From: Marsupella aquatica
Lineage: Eukaryota; Marchantiophyta
DNA length: 64,000 bases
Assembly (NCBI GenBank): GCA_973895155.1
Contig: OZ316896.1
Location: 10,974,001 to 11,038,000, forward strand
Direction of reading: 5' to 3'
Shown here one piece after another: positions 50,401 to 63,662 of this stretch. The translations under genes were made by a program, and so were the position numbers. Every line of letters begins with the position of its first letter. Position 1 is the first letter of the stretch. Under the pieces are notes generated by a model. That model searched no databases. It was not told the DNA's origin and saw only the letters and a list, made by a program, of their open reading frames with translations.

Positions 50401-51411
50401 GAAACGAATTGAGGGGACAGCCGAGGACATGGCAAACTGCTTGATCTTCTTGCTTCGTGCGTGTTCTTTCCATATACTCATGCACGATAACGTACAAGAA
50501 CTCTCACGCACGTCTTTATTTTTTTATTTTATGATCCAATCGTTGCCATTCAAATGTGGGAAAAGCCAAACTTCACTGTACATGAAGTGAGGGCCTACAT
50601 CTGGCAATACCATTCCACGAGGGTCCCATTTCTTGCTCACTACAGTAGGCCAATAGGGTCAAAGTTCTCCCCTAATCAAAGTGTTGCGGCTTTATTCTTT
50701 TGAACTTATCATCTTCATGGGTACATATTTTGGTACATATTTTGGTAGCCCATAGTGATTTTATCCTGACTGTAATAGAATATCATATCCTGAATTGTAA
50801 CTGAGTTACAGCTGTGCTTTGACACTCCCTAATGTCTTTGTTGTTGAAGCCATGTTGTCATTGTGATTTTATGAGTCATAAGACAGCGGGGGATGGCATG
50901 GGCAGGCAGACTGTCACACACAGAGGGTGAGGCAAGGTATGGACCTGGAAGGTAATCACATAATGCCCCGGCCCAACTCCTTATGGGCCGGCCCTCCTCG
51001 TGTTGTGCAAGGCACAGGCATAGGGCTCGTACAATATAAATGTTCTGGGATGAAAAGATTCAGTGCCAAAAGCAAATTCAAAACTATTATACAACGTTGC
51101 ACCTTTGTATACAGTGGTATCATGCTCCCACGGACCTTAGACAAAAACCATACAATTAGGACCAATTAGGAATATTCCCTGTCAAATTGTGAGTACAATG
51201 AGGTCCATCTGACTTGTAAAAATCCAGGGGAGCATTTTGACAAACCTAGAGGTCTATCCACATTTCATTTTGTATCTTTAGGAGAAGCATTTTGGGTGAA
51301 AAAACAAATTTTGAAAAGAATAAACCAAAGGGAATTATAATTAGTATAAATGATACTTTTTAATTATGTCCGTAATGTAAGGAGTTATGTTTTTCCCTAA
51401 ATAGGGGTTAG
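50401..51411. other. intergenic between UCH3 and arm B
   Basis: No gene seen. Contains a 36-base stretch (50434-50469) similar to UCH3 intron sequence at 47704-47739. Confidence 0.5.
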
Positions 51412-52065
51412 TAGGATGGCGCAAGTATGCCCGCATTCAGATTTTGTTTCCGTCCTTGGCCTAACTTTCTCAAGCTCAATAAGTATGCCAAAGCTTTTCA
51501 GTCAGGTATGCATTGAGGCTGAGAATTTATTGTAGTGAGTCATCAGCCGTTTTTGTTTGAAGGTTCAGTCGAGTATGGATAAAGCTACCCTAGCTGTTCA
51601 AAGGTTTGGCTGGGCAGGAATTCTATGTTTGCTTTGTGGTCGTAAGTTCAGCCAGATGGAGAAACAGGTTTGTGATCTGGCGATGCAGCAGATTATATAT
51701 GGAGAGTATACAGGGGGCGCAGTTAGTTACAATGAAGCATTTGATTTGAGCTTGTTCAGAGTACACGAGGATTGAGTGGAGAAATGAGGGTTTTTACTGG
51801 ATGCAGGTGGTGCGTGATCTTGCAGGTACAGACATTGCAGTTTCTGAGTAGCTCACAGATGCATGGGGTGGAAGTGCTCAGACCTTTGCCGCTGCTGACA
51901 AAGCTACTGCCTATGACGGTGACAAACAACTCCACATTTCAAGGCTTGACAGATGGCCTAATCAAAATTGTAAATGTGATTGATGGAAATCCAACAAAGT
52001 TTCTTGTCAATGCATCTCTGCCAGGTTTTAATGTTGGTGGTGAAACAATGTCATCAACCTGCTAG
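51412..52065 (+). pseudogene. unidentified decayed unit (arm B copy)
   Basis: Plus-strand counterpart of 31549-32325. It retains M-E-K-Q-V-C-D-L-A-M-Q-Q at about 51656 and ends N-V-G-G-E-T-M-S-S-T-C before a stop at 52063. A stop after V-H-E-D at 51773 and shifted frames interrupt it. The product is unknown. Confidence 0.5.
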
Positions 52066-53277
52066 CAAACACCTTCTAGTTTTAAGTTGTTGGTTTGCAT
52101 AGCCTAAGCCTGTACTTTGAACACAAACAGAGGTGAGTGTATTTAAACCAGTTACACCATATTCAAACACCTGCTAATTTTAAGTTGTGTTAGTTTGCAT
52201 AGCCTAATTGCGTGTACTTTGAGCATAAACAGAGGTGTACTTTGAACATAAACAAAGGTGAGTATATTTAAACCAGTTACACCATATTCAGAGACTCACC
52301 ATCTCTGATTTGCACTTGCACCCCCAACTTCTGTTTGAGCTCCCGCAGTCACAATCTAGAGGCTTCACTCTACACTGTACGCCTTGAAGAGTAGTTGCAC
52401 TTCGACTACTTGGAGGAATCTATGTAGATCCATTCTGAAAGATCCTATTAAGATGGTGATATCCAAGAAAAATTATTACGCGATCCTGAACTTCAGCCTC
52501 CCAAGAGTTATTTTGATTCAATTCAAAAGACATCATGCAAAAGTTGCACCAGAGGAATGTCTCGTGTCTCATCATTGTGTATATACAGTGACATTTCGTT
52601 GTTGTCAGGTTCTCACTTTGTCAACTTTTGCACAAATTTTTCAGCTTCAAGACAAAACACTTTTTAATCTCGTCTGCTTGACGATCTCTCACTAATTAAC
52701 TGCTGTTTCTGCCAATAAACTCCTGTTTGCGGAATTCAAGATATCAAAGACTACACCGAACACAAGTCAGACCCTTCCTGTCGGAGAAGCTTCGTGAATA
52801 TCTAGTCCTCTGTAATCCCAGAAACCAGAAATAGGTATCCTGATTTTCTCGCTTTTGTACAATATGGGGAACCTTTCTACATAAGCAATCGAACTTTAAG
52901 AATGAACGAGTATGTCCCAATGAATTACTGTTGCCTCATCGAGATAAGGGATTGGATGCTAATTGGAATCTGTGGATCAAGTACTCACGTCCACTAGCTG
53001 CTATGACAACGGTTGCTGATGGCTACCTACTAATGTATCAAATTCAATATGGAGGATCAATCACAACGCCTATCTTAGAAACAATTCCTCCCGAATAGCA
53101 AACCTCTTTATGTGAAAACACAGATAAAAAATAACCTCAGATATCTTCGTAAACACTTCTAATTGAAAGCAGCAAATTCAGGACACAAACAAGTTACAAA
53201 GGAAATAATGCAAATCCACCATAGTAGTACCGACACCGTAGTAGAGTCTTGGAAAGATCAAACACTAAGCACGTCAT
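52066..53277. other. 3' flank of the TRAPPC13 pseudogene in arm B
   Basis: Counterpart of 30406-31548. Contains a local repeat at about 52110-52300 in which the block with TTTTAAGTTG, GTACTTTGA and AAACCAGTTACACCATATTC occurs twice, absent in that form from arm A. Also holds the TCTAGAG palindrome at 52355-52372. Confidence 0.5.
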
Positions 53278-56200
53278 CTACTGGGTCTCTACAAAACCCT
53301 GCAAATCAACAATATTATGGAAAAATATTCAATCAAGTACCTAAAATAGATGAAATTCTCCAGACGTCAAACAGATCTTTGAATACGATGAGAAGGATCA
53401 AAACATTTAGCGAACACTATCAGCTCCATCCTTACATCGTGCTTCCATATATCGTGCAGTCAAATTTTCTTTGACAAAATAGTGCATCAGCACTACAGAG
53501 AATATATTGGCGGGAGACTGTCGTACGGCGTTCCGTAACTTACATCTGATCGCAATAAGTCGCTGTACTCCCACAGCGACAGCAACCAAACTCTGCAAAG
53601 CTTAATGTTCGTCCATTCAGTGCAGGGGATGTAGGACGGCTTATTTTCAAGAAAAGCCAGTCACAACAAATAGTTCTCATTGGCTTTTCACAGGTCAGAA
53701 CGAAGTCAGAATGTACCAGATTAACATCTGTTGAAGCCCAAGGTTCCAATTGTGGCACAATCTGGAAGGTGGCCAGACAACAATCACCAGTGACGTCTGA
53801 TGGTCAGTACTCATTTGAGTATTGTTAGGAATTGTGGCATACCTAGAATTATAGGAACAAGCTTAAAGCACAGGAACCAAAACAACGGGCACAACTCAGA
53901 GTGCATACCAGGTTCCCCAATCCATTGACCACTATTGCTCTTGTCCCTCCCAGTGTATCGTCTTGTAAGATAGGAATTTGAAGAGGACCAGCCCTAAGGT
54001 CTGTTAAATTATTTACAGATAATCGCACCTGAACCGCACCTGAACCGCACCTGAACCGCACCAATGTATAAAAACCCCAAGAAAATATGCAGGAAATGCA
54101 ATTAGTTACTCGGTGCATTTATCGTAACGGTAGACGGCTGAGGAACCCAGGTAATATCACCAGTTGAAATACGTAATCTGCGTATGAACAAGTCTAAAGA
54201 ATATTGACTCACCAAAAAAGCACGCTCCAGAACAATGCGAGATAGTAACTCCACAATCTCCAAACTCACATCTTTGCGAGGAATCGGCTGTTTTACCTCA
54301 AAGAAACAACAGGTCAGATATGAACAAATTTACGCCCTGATGCTAGAATCTGAGCACCCTACTAATTATTGAAAATCCCGATGTGCACAACTCATGATCG
54401 CTACGATTACTTCCAAATGCACCGAGGACCATGCCCGCCAATATCGCATTTAGAAACGTACAGAAAGCAGCATATATGTACACAGTATCCCTTGATATCT
54501 CAGCAAAAAAACAAAACCAACCACATCTAGAAACTGGCAACTTACATTGCCCATAATTTGCTGAGTCTGCAGCCTGCCCGGTTCACCAAGGGTTGTCCTC
54601 CACAGTATTTTCAGCTTTCCAAGGGCGTTGGTGATCCCAGTCTTTAATGAACCACTCTCCAGGTCGCTTTAGCTCATAAAGAAAATGCCGAGTTCCACCA
54701 TTACCTCTGACAAGCTTAACCTTAACTGAAAAGGCCACTGTACACGAGAACGACACAGAATGTTGAGTGTATCCTCTTCATTGATTATCTCATGAGGACA
54801 ACAGCAGAATTAGATAGAAAACTCTGGGACAGTAAAAAGTACAGAAGCCACCTGATATAGGCCATGCAATGTAGGAGCAGGGACAATGGTCCAACATCAA
54901 AGCTAAGGGCAGGCAAAGGCTTCTTTGGCCATATAGCTACTTTAGAAATAATACTGAAATTTGACTTTGAGGAGTATCCTCGGAGAACCGTTCTGTGCCA
55001 AACGATGAGATAATGTCATGAAAGGCATGGAAAGAAGTCCAGAAGGGCTAAATTTAACATTTAGCTTTAGACTGAGTTGGCAGATATCCTAATCAAAAAG
55101 CTTAATGGCCCTCACGCTAGGAGTAGGGATACTTGGGACAGGAACAACTACTCACATACGCGTGATGTAAGTTCCTAAGGAATAATAGGGACACTTCTAT
55201 ATGGTGCATAATGAAACCGGCGTTGATGACGAAATGACGCCCGATTCTACTGATATACAAACTAGATGAGTCACATACATCCGTTAGGACCATGTCATTA
55301 GTGCAGGCCCAGGTATCCAGTCACTCGAGATTCGTGACAACTTACACTCGAATTGTCTAACACTAAAGCTTCCACAATTTGGATACCCTTATCACGAGAT
55401 CTCAGTATCAAGGATATTGAGTTGGATCTTATCCATTGCTGTTAAAACACTGAACTAGAAGACTTATAATTGGGATCATTGACATTATTTCTGCCGTTGC
55501 ACCTAACAAAGCTATGAAATCTCTTTGAATTTTGATTCTTGTAAACTTAAACGTTGATTGATGGTCCCATATCGTGGGCATATTGTTGAAAACAGGAATG
55601 GTCCTATCCATGTCCTCACTCGACTTCTCCCCATCCTTTCGATATTACAGCGCAAATGTACATGCACGCCATTTTAACTTGAAGAAGGCTTTTGAAGTGA
55701 AGCCTTCGGAAAGCGAATATTTCCGGCAGTGGATGGATGTCTTGCTGAGGTCAACGTTTGAATGAGATTCTACGGTCCTGGTTTTCAGTCCAATCCACAT
55801 TGGTGGGACACTTCTAACGTCGAGACATTATAGGCATCACGGACAAATTAGGTGTCCATAAGGAAAGGCAGAAGAGAGTGCACGCGAGGGATGAGGGAGT
55901 TTAACACTCAGACTTTGAAGTGAACGTTGGGAAATCTGAGAGATCTCAGACTTTCATCGTACATCTCTTCCCAACGGTAAATGTTGAAGACTTCAAGCCA
56001 GTTATACCAAACGAAGGGCGAGGTCAGTGAACTTCCTGGATTGGTTTGAAGTATTACCGTAGAACGCCGTCTTAATCATCTTTGGGATCCTCGCCAGACT
56101 CCAATTCCTTGGAAAATAACGGGGCTACTGCGTCAAATTTGACATACTCTAGAAATAAATGACTTTTTGTGTTGTTCTCTATGCAAGCCTCCAAGTATGT

Positions 56201-58204
56201 CACATCCTGCATGAAGATTATTCAAGGAGCGAATCACTTTTCCTGCGACGAGATTTGAATTGATTACAAGGGAAGATCAACGAGCCCATTAATAAACACA
56301 CAGTGTCGTGCCAGTCTCACCTTCACAACCCACACCTGCAGAAAGGCAACAGAGATAAGAAGGAAATCAGCCAAATATATTGCTACGAAAATCCTCTCAG
56401 ATTCTTCCTCCATAAAGAGGGTGCCCAGTTAGAGAGCGTGCCACGTTCATGTTGCAAAGCAAACCAAAGAATCAGCTTTTAACCAATTTCAAGTGAGGGG
56501 TTTGAAGCAAACAGGTGAAACATTGCATACCTTAGTCCGAACTGAAAGGGGATTCGACGCCATAAATTTGAAGTACTGAGGTAATACTTCCGTTCTGTGT
56601 AGACTTCCATGCAGACAAGCCTGAAAAATACAGCAGTGCCACAACTGTCAGTGGCAAACATAAGTTCATCGCTTTGAGAATTCTCAGTAAGAGACTAACA
56701 ACGAATCCGAAGAGGCCTAATATACTCGATGATTTCTTAACATGGTATGAAGATTCCAGCGTTTTAGTTTAATCGATCTTTACATTTCAAGTTGAGATCT
56801 AAATCTTTCCGTGTGATATCAATCATAGATCTAATTCCATCACATGTGCTGCGCTGCAAATGTATGTCCAGAAGTAATAGATAGGACCTACAAAAATGCT
56901 CTGGGAGCAAAATAGTTGAACTCACGTGTGCGGTCCCAGTTCCTTGCTGTCATGTTCTATTATGCTGAGAAATCGTAACGACTACCTGCCTTATGTAATC
57001 AAGTGGTGAGTTCGTGCTATCTGCAAGAATCAGCTTCTGCCGCTCTGTTTGAAGCTCTGCCTGCATCATTCCAGCTTCGTATCACAAGGTCTTCTATGAG
57101 AGATCAAAGGTGGGATGCCTCCACTACAGTGATCGGGGTTCTCTGCTCTTGTAACAGCATAGGACCGTGCGTGGTAAATGAAGTCCTGCAGGACCTGTGC
57201 AGGAGAACTCGGCATACAATAGAAGTCCAAAGCAAGTATAGTGGAGGTCTGCGGGGTACCTTCACTCCAATCTCTCACATCGTGGTTTGTATGGTTTCCG
57301 ACTCCATTGTAACTACAGAAAGTTTCCCCGAGATAAATACACCTGCACAACGGACAACAATGGACATCAATCCACTCTCGTCTCCTTAGTAATACTTGTT
57401 ATCTCGATAGCATCACAAACCTCAGTCTAAGCTGATTGCTAAAAAACTTTCTGTCCCCATGAAACACCACAATTGAGCTATTGGACCTCATCCTCCAGTT
57501 GTCTCTCACCCGAGAATCAACGTGAAAGGTAGGAGATGCGTTGAAACCCACCCAAAAGTTTGAGGGAGCACCAAACGACCTGAGAGTCCTAACGCATCAA
57601 CTGGCTCCTGTAATTCACTTCTTCTCCAAAACGACGTCTTCTCTTTCGCTTCTTCAACATCAGGACCCTCCACAATCTTTTAGACATCGTGTTCTCCACA
57701 CATCAAGTCCACTGCACGAATTCAAGCAAGCAAGACAGAGACGACAAACTCAGAATAGACTGGACCTTCAGAACTTATTATTGTCGATATGCAGGGCCAA
57801 GCGCTTGGTCATTATGGTATTCTTTCTCTATTTTAACCGTAGAAAAACGTGTCCTGCCGTGTTAGTGCCAATTGCAAAATTCCCGTGTTTTTATACTGTG
57901 CTGTAAATGCACAAATCTAATGATCCTTTCGATCGCGTCCTTTCGAGTAACCCGTGAATGCCACATCGAGTGTAAAGTGAAGTGGACCATCAAACAAATG
58001 TACGCATCACCGCACTGTAGGAAGGAAAGCTAGATTTACAGTTTTAGACCAACCACAAATGGCCCCGAGCCCGAAAATAGCGTTTTGAAACTGAGAAAAA
58101 TCACCTGGAACCCAACGCAGCCCGAAATCTACGCGCATTGCAGGCCTACAGAGCCTCATCACTCTGAACGTCAACGAGTGGCCGCTGCCTGGAGCGGAGT
58201 ACAT
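53278..58204 (-). pseudogene. TRAPPC13 pseudogene (arm B copy)
   Basis: All exons of the arm A gene can be located, from the ATG at 58204 (exon 1 58204-58105, open) to the TAG at 53278. Lesions: a TAA in exon 2 at 57680-57682 where arm A has CAA; a 2-base deletion in exon 3 near 57270; a 12-base and a 1-base deletion in exon 5 near 56580-56600; a TAA in exon 7 at 56072-56074 where arm A has TTG; an 8-base deletion in exon 12; and a 16-base deletion that removes the exon 12 donor (about 53515-53545). The acceptor of exon 10 is also tandemly duplicated (54024-54062). It cannot make a full TRAPPC13 protein, though transcription is possible. Confidence 0.93.
54024..54062 (-). repeat. 11-bp tandem repeat at a splice acceptor
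   Basis: GCACCTGAACC occurs three times plus a partial copy. On the gene strand each unit supplies GGTTCAG|GTGC, so the exon 10 acceptor of the TRAPPC13 pseudogene is repeated. Arm A has a single acceptor here. Confidence 0.9.
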
Positions 58205-58965
58205 CGTGAAAGACGAACTACGGGATCTGCACGAAACTCAAAATTCGGAAGAAGACGCGGTGCTTGGAGACGGAACTGTGATCCACGTTATAGACAGCTA
58301 CTCCCAAACACGCGAAACATGGTTCGAATCTAGCTTTCTCCAAGACAGACGCATCATTGCCGACGGGATCGCCACCGAAACGTTCTAATTATTAAGGCGC
58401 GGTCAAATCTCAGCCGTATCAATTTCACATCTGTCGATCCCGATCTGGATTTCCACCAATGAACCTCGTTCTGCGAATTGCGAACTGGATGGATCGACCG
58501 GTACACACACACAAGGCAGCTTTCTCTTCGTCAATTCGTCGATTAATTTCTTGTTCCATTTGGTTAGGGCTCCATCGCAGATTCTTGAAGAACGAGGAGC
58601 ACTGGTCTGTAGGTGGTCAACGACACGAGTCGTCGATGGATAAGAACGTTTCCTTTGGACGTTCAAAACAGAAAGAAGAACTCTCGTAGTAGAGCATAAT
58701 TTTTACCCGCCCCTCTCCTCTTCGTCGGACAACACATTTGGGGTGACGCCACCGGCACGGAAGTCGATCACTCCATAGTTCCCCGGTCAGGTTTACCGAT
58801 CAAGTTTGCCGGTTGCTGGGGCGGGTCGTCAAGTTCACGGCGCGAAAAATCACGAGGCTCGCCCGCACAGGACCACGCTAAAACTGGACCATTGTTAATT
58901 ATTATGATGATGCAAAATGGATGGATATATTATATCTTAGTTATAAAGTACTTTCAGGGTTATTC

Positions 58966-58985
58966 TCTAGAGTGAAGCCTCTAGA
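58966..58985. repeat. dispersed 20-bp palindromic motif, copy outside arm B
   Basis: TCTAGAGTGAAGCCTCTAGA, the exact reverse complement of the copy at 11301-11320, about 100 bases beyond the outer edge of arm B. The shared flank extends further (ATCATAAC on the right here). Confidence 0.75.
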
Positions 58986-61900
58986 TCATAACTCTCAATA
59001 GTAAAAAAACTGAAAATGAAGGTGTACCCAAAAAAACAATGGGAGCAAACATTAATAAAACTGATATTGACTCTATATTATGACAAAACTAAAAAATGAT
59101 TTTCAATAGGAGACAAAATAGAAGTGAGGGTGAGAAAAAAAAAGGGATGGAGGATTTTTTCAGTGTACCTTCTCCTTTGCCTAGCTGTTTCTTTTGTCAC
59201 CTCATTATTTTCTTTGTCAACTGATTATGTCACCTGGCCATTTCACTTGTCGCCCTAGCTTCTTCTAAGGACATTTCACTTCACCAGGTTGTTTCCCTGA
59301 CACCCTTTGTCTTTGCCACCACATGGACGGGTAGATAGCACTCAAAGGTACTGTCTGTCTAGAGCCTTCACTTAGCTCAAGAACATTAGATCCTGCAAAG
59401 TTGGGTGAAAAGGGACTGTTGGGTGCCACATATGCTCTATTTTGATGAAAATTTAACATCAAAGTTGGGTGTCACATATGCTATGGAGTAACCGTGACAT
59501 CCATACACTGTCTTGTCACTTAATTATGCTGTAATAGTCAGACATAAGCTTACAGTAGCGCTTTGGGAACCTCCCATCCAAACATTATGCTTTATCACAT
59601 ATGCTATATTAGTCCTGGCAATGAAAAAGAATTATAACCAAACCATTGCACCATCTATTTCCTGGGTCACCTGGTAGGACTAACAATTGTTTGTCTACAA
59701 TCTTCACTAGGTCAGGGATTTGCTTATCAGGCAAAAATGCATTCAAGACCCAAAAGACCTGTTTTGCAAGGGTACTAGAGAGGGTCACCTCTTATGTATG
59801 ACCCAATGAGACACATTTTTTTAGAGTCTACCATAACTTAGCACAACAGGCCATGATTTCTATTCTAGGCAAATTTGTGCCATATTTCTTACATTGAAAC
59901 CCCTCCAGCAAAATCTACAAAGGAAAATTTTGAGATTTCTTTGATAAGTTGACCTGAATCCTCATTGGAGCTCTTTGCCTTTAGCCAGATCTAACCCATT
60001 CTCCTTATATCATAATGTATTTGGGAAAGGTTTGCAAATTGGCTTTTAATTACATTGCCACTAAAGATGTGCTTAATTGTAATATTGCCAGAGGTTAGGG
60101 TTCATAATAATACATATAACCCAAAAAGACAACTGAAGGGTTAAACATGGGCTCCACCATGAGGCAGACTCCATTCTGTAGGAGGCATGTGTTAGCTTAG
60201 AGTCTAATCTGTTGGCACTATTGATAACAAGATTGCCCTCAAGTTCTCCAAAGCTCGCTCCAAAGGAGTTTCCTGAAGAGCAATCATTTAGGGTCTATTA
60301 CTCACTTACAACCTTCCCCACTCATGAGCTCAATTCAGATCAACATGTTGTTGCCATATATGGTCATTTAGTTTTAAGCTTCAATGTCCATACAATGAAT
60401 TGTGAAATCTTTTCTTCAAACTACTCACTTGATTCTTAATGAATGTTGACAATTATGGGCTTTGTCATGCACATACACATCGTTACACAACATACATGGC
60501 TTGTCACACACATCTAAGCATAGTCACAATCCAACATCACAAACATAAGAGAATGGAGTACAAGTGGAACTCCTTTCCACATGTGTCCAAAACCCACAAT
60601 CGCTGCCCTAGCTAAGAGTGAGATCCCCTAACCCTAACTATCCATAAGTTCTACCAGTTTATTATACACTATTTTAAGTGCAAAGATCATGAGGCCGGGT
60701 GCAAGTGAGCCCCATTGATCACCTTCTTGCAATCTATATCTCCCATTAGAACACAAATGGTAACTAGTTGGCTTCATCAACATTGAGGACACAACCATGA
60801 TCTGCTATGACTCACCTCCAATGGTGGTGTCAAACACGACATGTGTCATCCTCTAGAACACTTATCACAAATCAACATTGATAGTGGTCGCTCCTTGAGC
60901 ATATCCACACAAACATACACTTGAAGCCGGCACAAACATGGGCTAAGCTTGGATCTACAATACCATCTTTGAAAAATGACATGGTACACAATTGCACACA
61001 TGATCCTTCCAAATGTCACACCATTTAGAGTGGTACTATAGTGTATCGTACTATCTAGGCATAGAGGTTTGTTTGTGTGCTATATGAGCATTTTGTATTT
61101 AGTAAATTGTGTTTGTGTGAGAGATAGTTATCCCCTTGTGTTGGCTCAAGGGCCTCATCTTTCAATGTTGAGCCTATAAGCCTATGAGCATTTGAGCACA
61201 AGCTCTAGTGGCTAGCTATGGTGTGGCTGACCAGGTTGTGTTCTACATGTAACGTGGATTCCTTGATTGAAGCACAAGGTGCGTTGGGCTTGATATACGT
61301 GTGTGATTGCATCGGGCAGGATCTTTGTTGGATTGGCACCGATCGCTGTTTGAATTTTATTGTCAAGATTATTGTGGGTTTTGGATATGTGTGGACATGG
61401 GTTCCATTTGGATCCATTCTCTTATGTTTGTGATGTTGGATTGTGACTATGTCTGGATGTGTTAACGAGCGATGTATATTGTGTAGCGATATATATGCGC
61501 ACGACACAAACCATACGATCATGTCCTTCCAATATTAGGACGCTAGTAGGCAACACTTCACGCACACGTAAGGTTGTCCAACCGGCGGTCACATCAAGTG
61601 TTGTTGGTGTTGTCTGTTATAAATAAACATAAATCATCCATGATGAAACCGTCAGATCCTCGCACGATAACCTCCTCCATGAATAGTGGCATACCTCAAA
61701 GTATCACAATGTTGGGCAATGGCAAGGTTGTCAAATGCCATTGGCATGACTAGCTCTTTCAAAACTAGTGCCCTCTTTGAACATACCTTGACCCAAGTCC
61801 ACAATAGTTGCCACATCACGACAAACAACCGCTGGAAAATCTGACTCTCTACCATAGAGCAAGAAATAAGATGAGAAGGATGCAAGTGACGCTTGTCAAC

Positions 61901-62131
61901 TGATATGGTAGCCCATAGCTAACCAAGGTAGTTGGAGATCCAAATCTCTCAAATGACCAATCTGCAAGTTGTACTTACGCAATCCTCTCTTCACAATTTG
62001 TACAACTCTTATTGTCAATCCATCCACCTCAAAATGATCACGAAAAGTAATACAAGACCATTGTATTATATTGTAATAAATGCATTCTAATTTATATTAT
62101 CATTTGGATGGTTTTCACTCGTACTTTCTCA

Positions 62132-62152
62132 TGTGTGTGTGTGTGTGTGTGT
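62132..62152. repeat. TG dinucleotide microsatellite
   Basis: About ten uninterrupted TG units, followed by a T-rich stretch. Confidence 0.95.
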
Positions 62153-63662
62153 TTTCTTTTTCCCCAAGTTGCGTGTCTTTTTTCATGACCTTCAAGTGTT
62201 TTTTTCATCTTTGTGTTTGTATGATCATGTACGAACTGACATTCAGATGATTTTCATTGGTCCTCTCTTGTTCTATGTTTTGTTTTTCATTTTCCTCAGG
62301 TTGTGTGTTTTGTTTCTTTTTCTTTCTTGTTGCGGGTTTTTTTATTCATTACTAAAGTGTGTGTTTTTTCCATTTTTTTGTGTGTACGGTGGTGCCACCA
62401 CTTTGGTTTTGAGTGCAATTGTTTTTTGTAATTCTGGGTTTTGTTTTTAATTCTCAACTTTAGAATATTTTCTCAAGTGCTAATGTTTTTGTATAGAAGA
62501 GTAGAGGCCAGATAGATTTTTGCTATCTGGTTCTAGTGTGATTTTGTTTTTGCATATGACTCGGGTGTGAAATTTTGGGTCATAAATCATATTTATTTAT
62601 GTTTTACAAAAAATACAGAATTTGTCTGAATTTTCACACCCGAGCCCTTGTTCACAAAAAAGCACACGACAACATATAATTGTACATGGTAGCTCAATCA
62701 AGAGTGTATTGCATTCTTGATGTTGCGTCCAATCACACCATAAATCTTGACATCCTTCTTTTCTTTCCCACTTTCATTCCCAACTTAGTAACAGCTCCAT
62801 GTGCAGCCTAGACCTTGCTCGTTAGCATTTGTGTTCTCTTGTGGCCAGGGGATTCCACTTTTAGAAATGCAGTTCAAAAATGACTATTCATGCAGGAGAG
62901 TGAGGGAGAGTAGCATTCATGGCACAAGAGAGTGAGGGCAATTCATCAGCACAAGTCATGGGCAACAGAAATTCCAACTCTACACAATCCCAATGGAACA
63001 TCCACCCAATCAAGACTCAACACGTGGAAACGGAGTAAGCCCTAGTAACCATAGATTGACGACAACCATGGCAATATTATAAAATAATACAGAAAATGTG
63101 GCAGCATTGTATCTAAGCATATCTTTAGTAGTGATGTACTTTAAAGTAGTTTACAAAAACGAAACAATGCAAGCTGCCAACCACATTTGTGCTTTGCTCA
63201 AGTATACCAATGGCTGCGGATATACCGTATAGCATTAAAATCTTCCCCTTTCTCTGCAATGAAAGAACTACCAAAGAACTAAAGCATATGCAAGAGACTC
63301 AGATGAATTAAGATAGCCATCATGGATGATTATTCAGATGAATGCTAAAAGACTTTGTTTGCACAAAGTAATGTGTGTAGGATATGGACATGAAAGGGGG
63401 TCATCACACTAGATGACTATCCAAAATCAGATGGTTGGGGCCAGGGGGAGGAACCTATCTTCGAAATTCTACTTCTCTATTTTAAAAACAAAGTGACTGA
63501 GAGAACCGGTGGATTGTCTAATCAGGAGGCAGAGGTACAACATCATTGTGAGGAGCTATATTCTCCTTGTGAGATATCGACAGAGGACACCCAAGCCATG
63601 GGAGAATCCCACAGGACCCTTTGTGCTCACACTCATTTTTTCCCAATGGAAGCCTGTTACCA

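Larger units (their letters stand above)
51412..58862. repeat. inverted duplication, arm B (about 7.45 kb)
   Basis: Reverse-complement copy of 24807-32325. The inner edge is near AGGATGGCGCAAG at 51412 and the outer edge near GAGGCTCGCC at 58862. Beyond both edges the sequence differs from arm A. The order inside is the same: converging unit, 3' flank, TRAPPC13 copy and 5' flank. Deletions relative to arm A are more frequent inside TRAPPC13 exons here. Confidence 0.95.
58863..63662. other. intergenic, AT-rich, no gene recognised
   Basis: Holds the palindrome copy at 58966-58985 and a TG microsatellite at 62132-62152. The minus frame at 61205-61522 and the plus frame at 62133-62450 are composition-driven (His/Thr-rich and Phe-rich respectively). 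No domain was seen. Confidence 0.5.
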
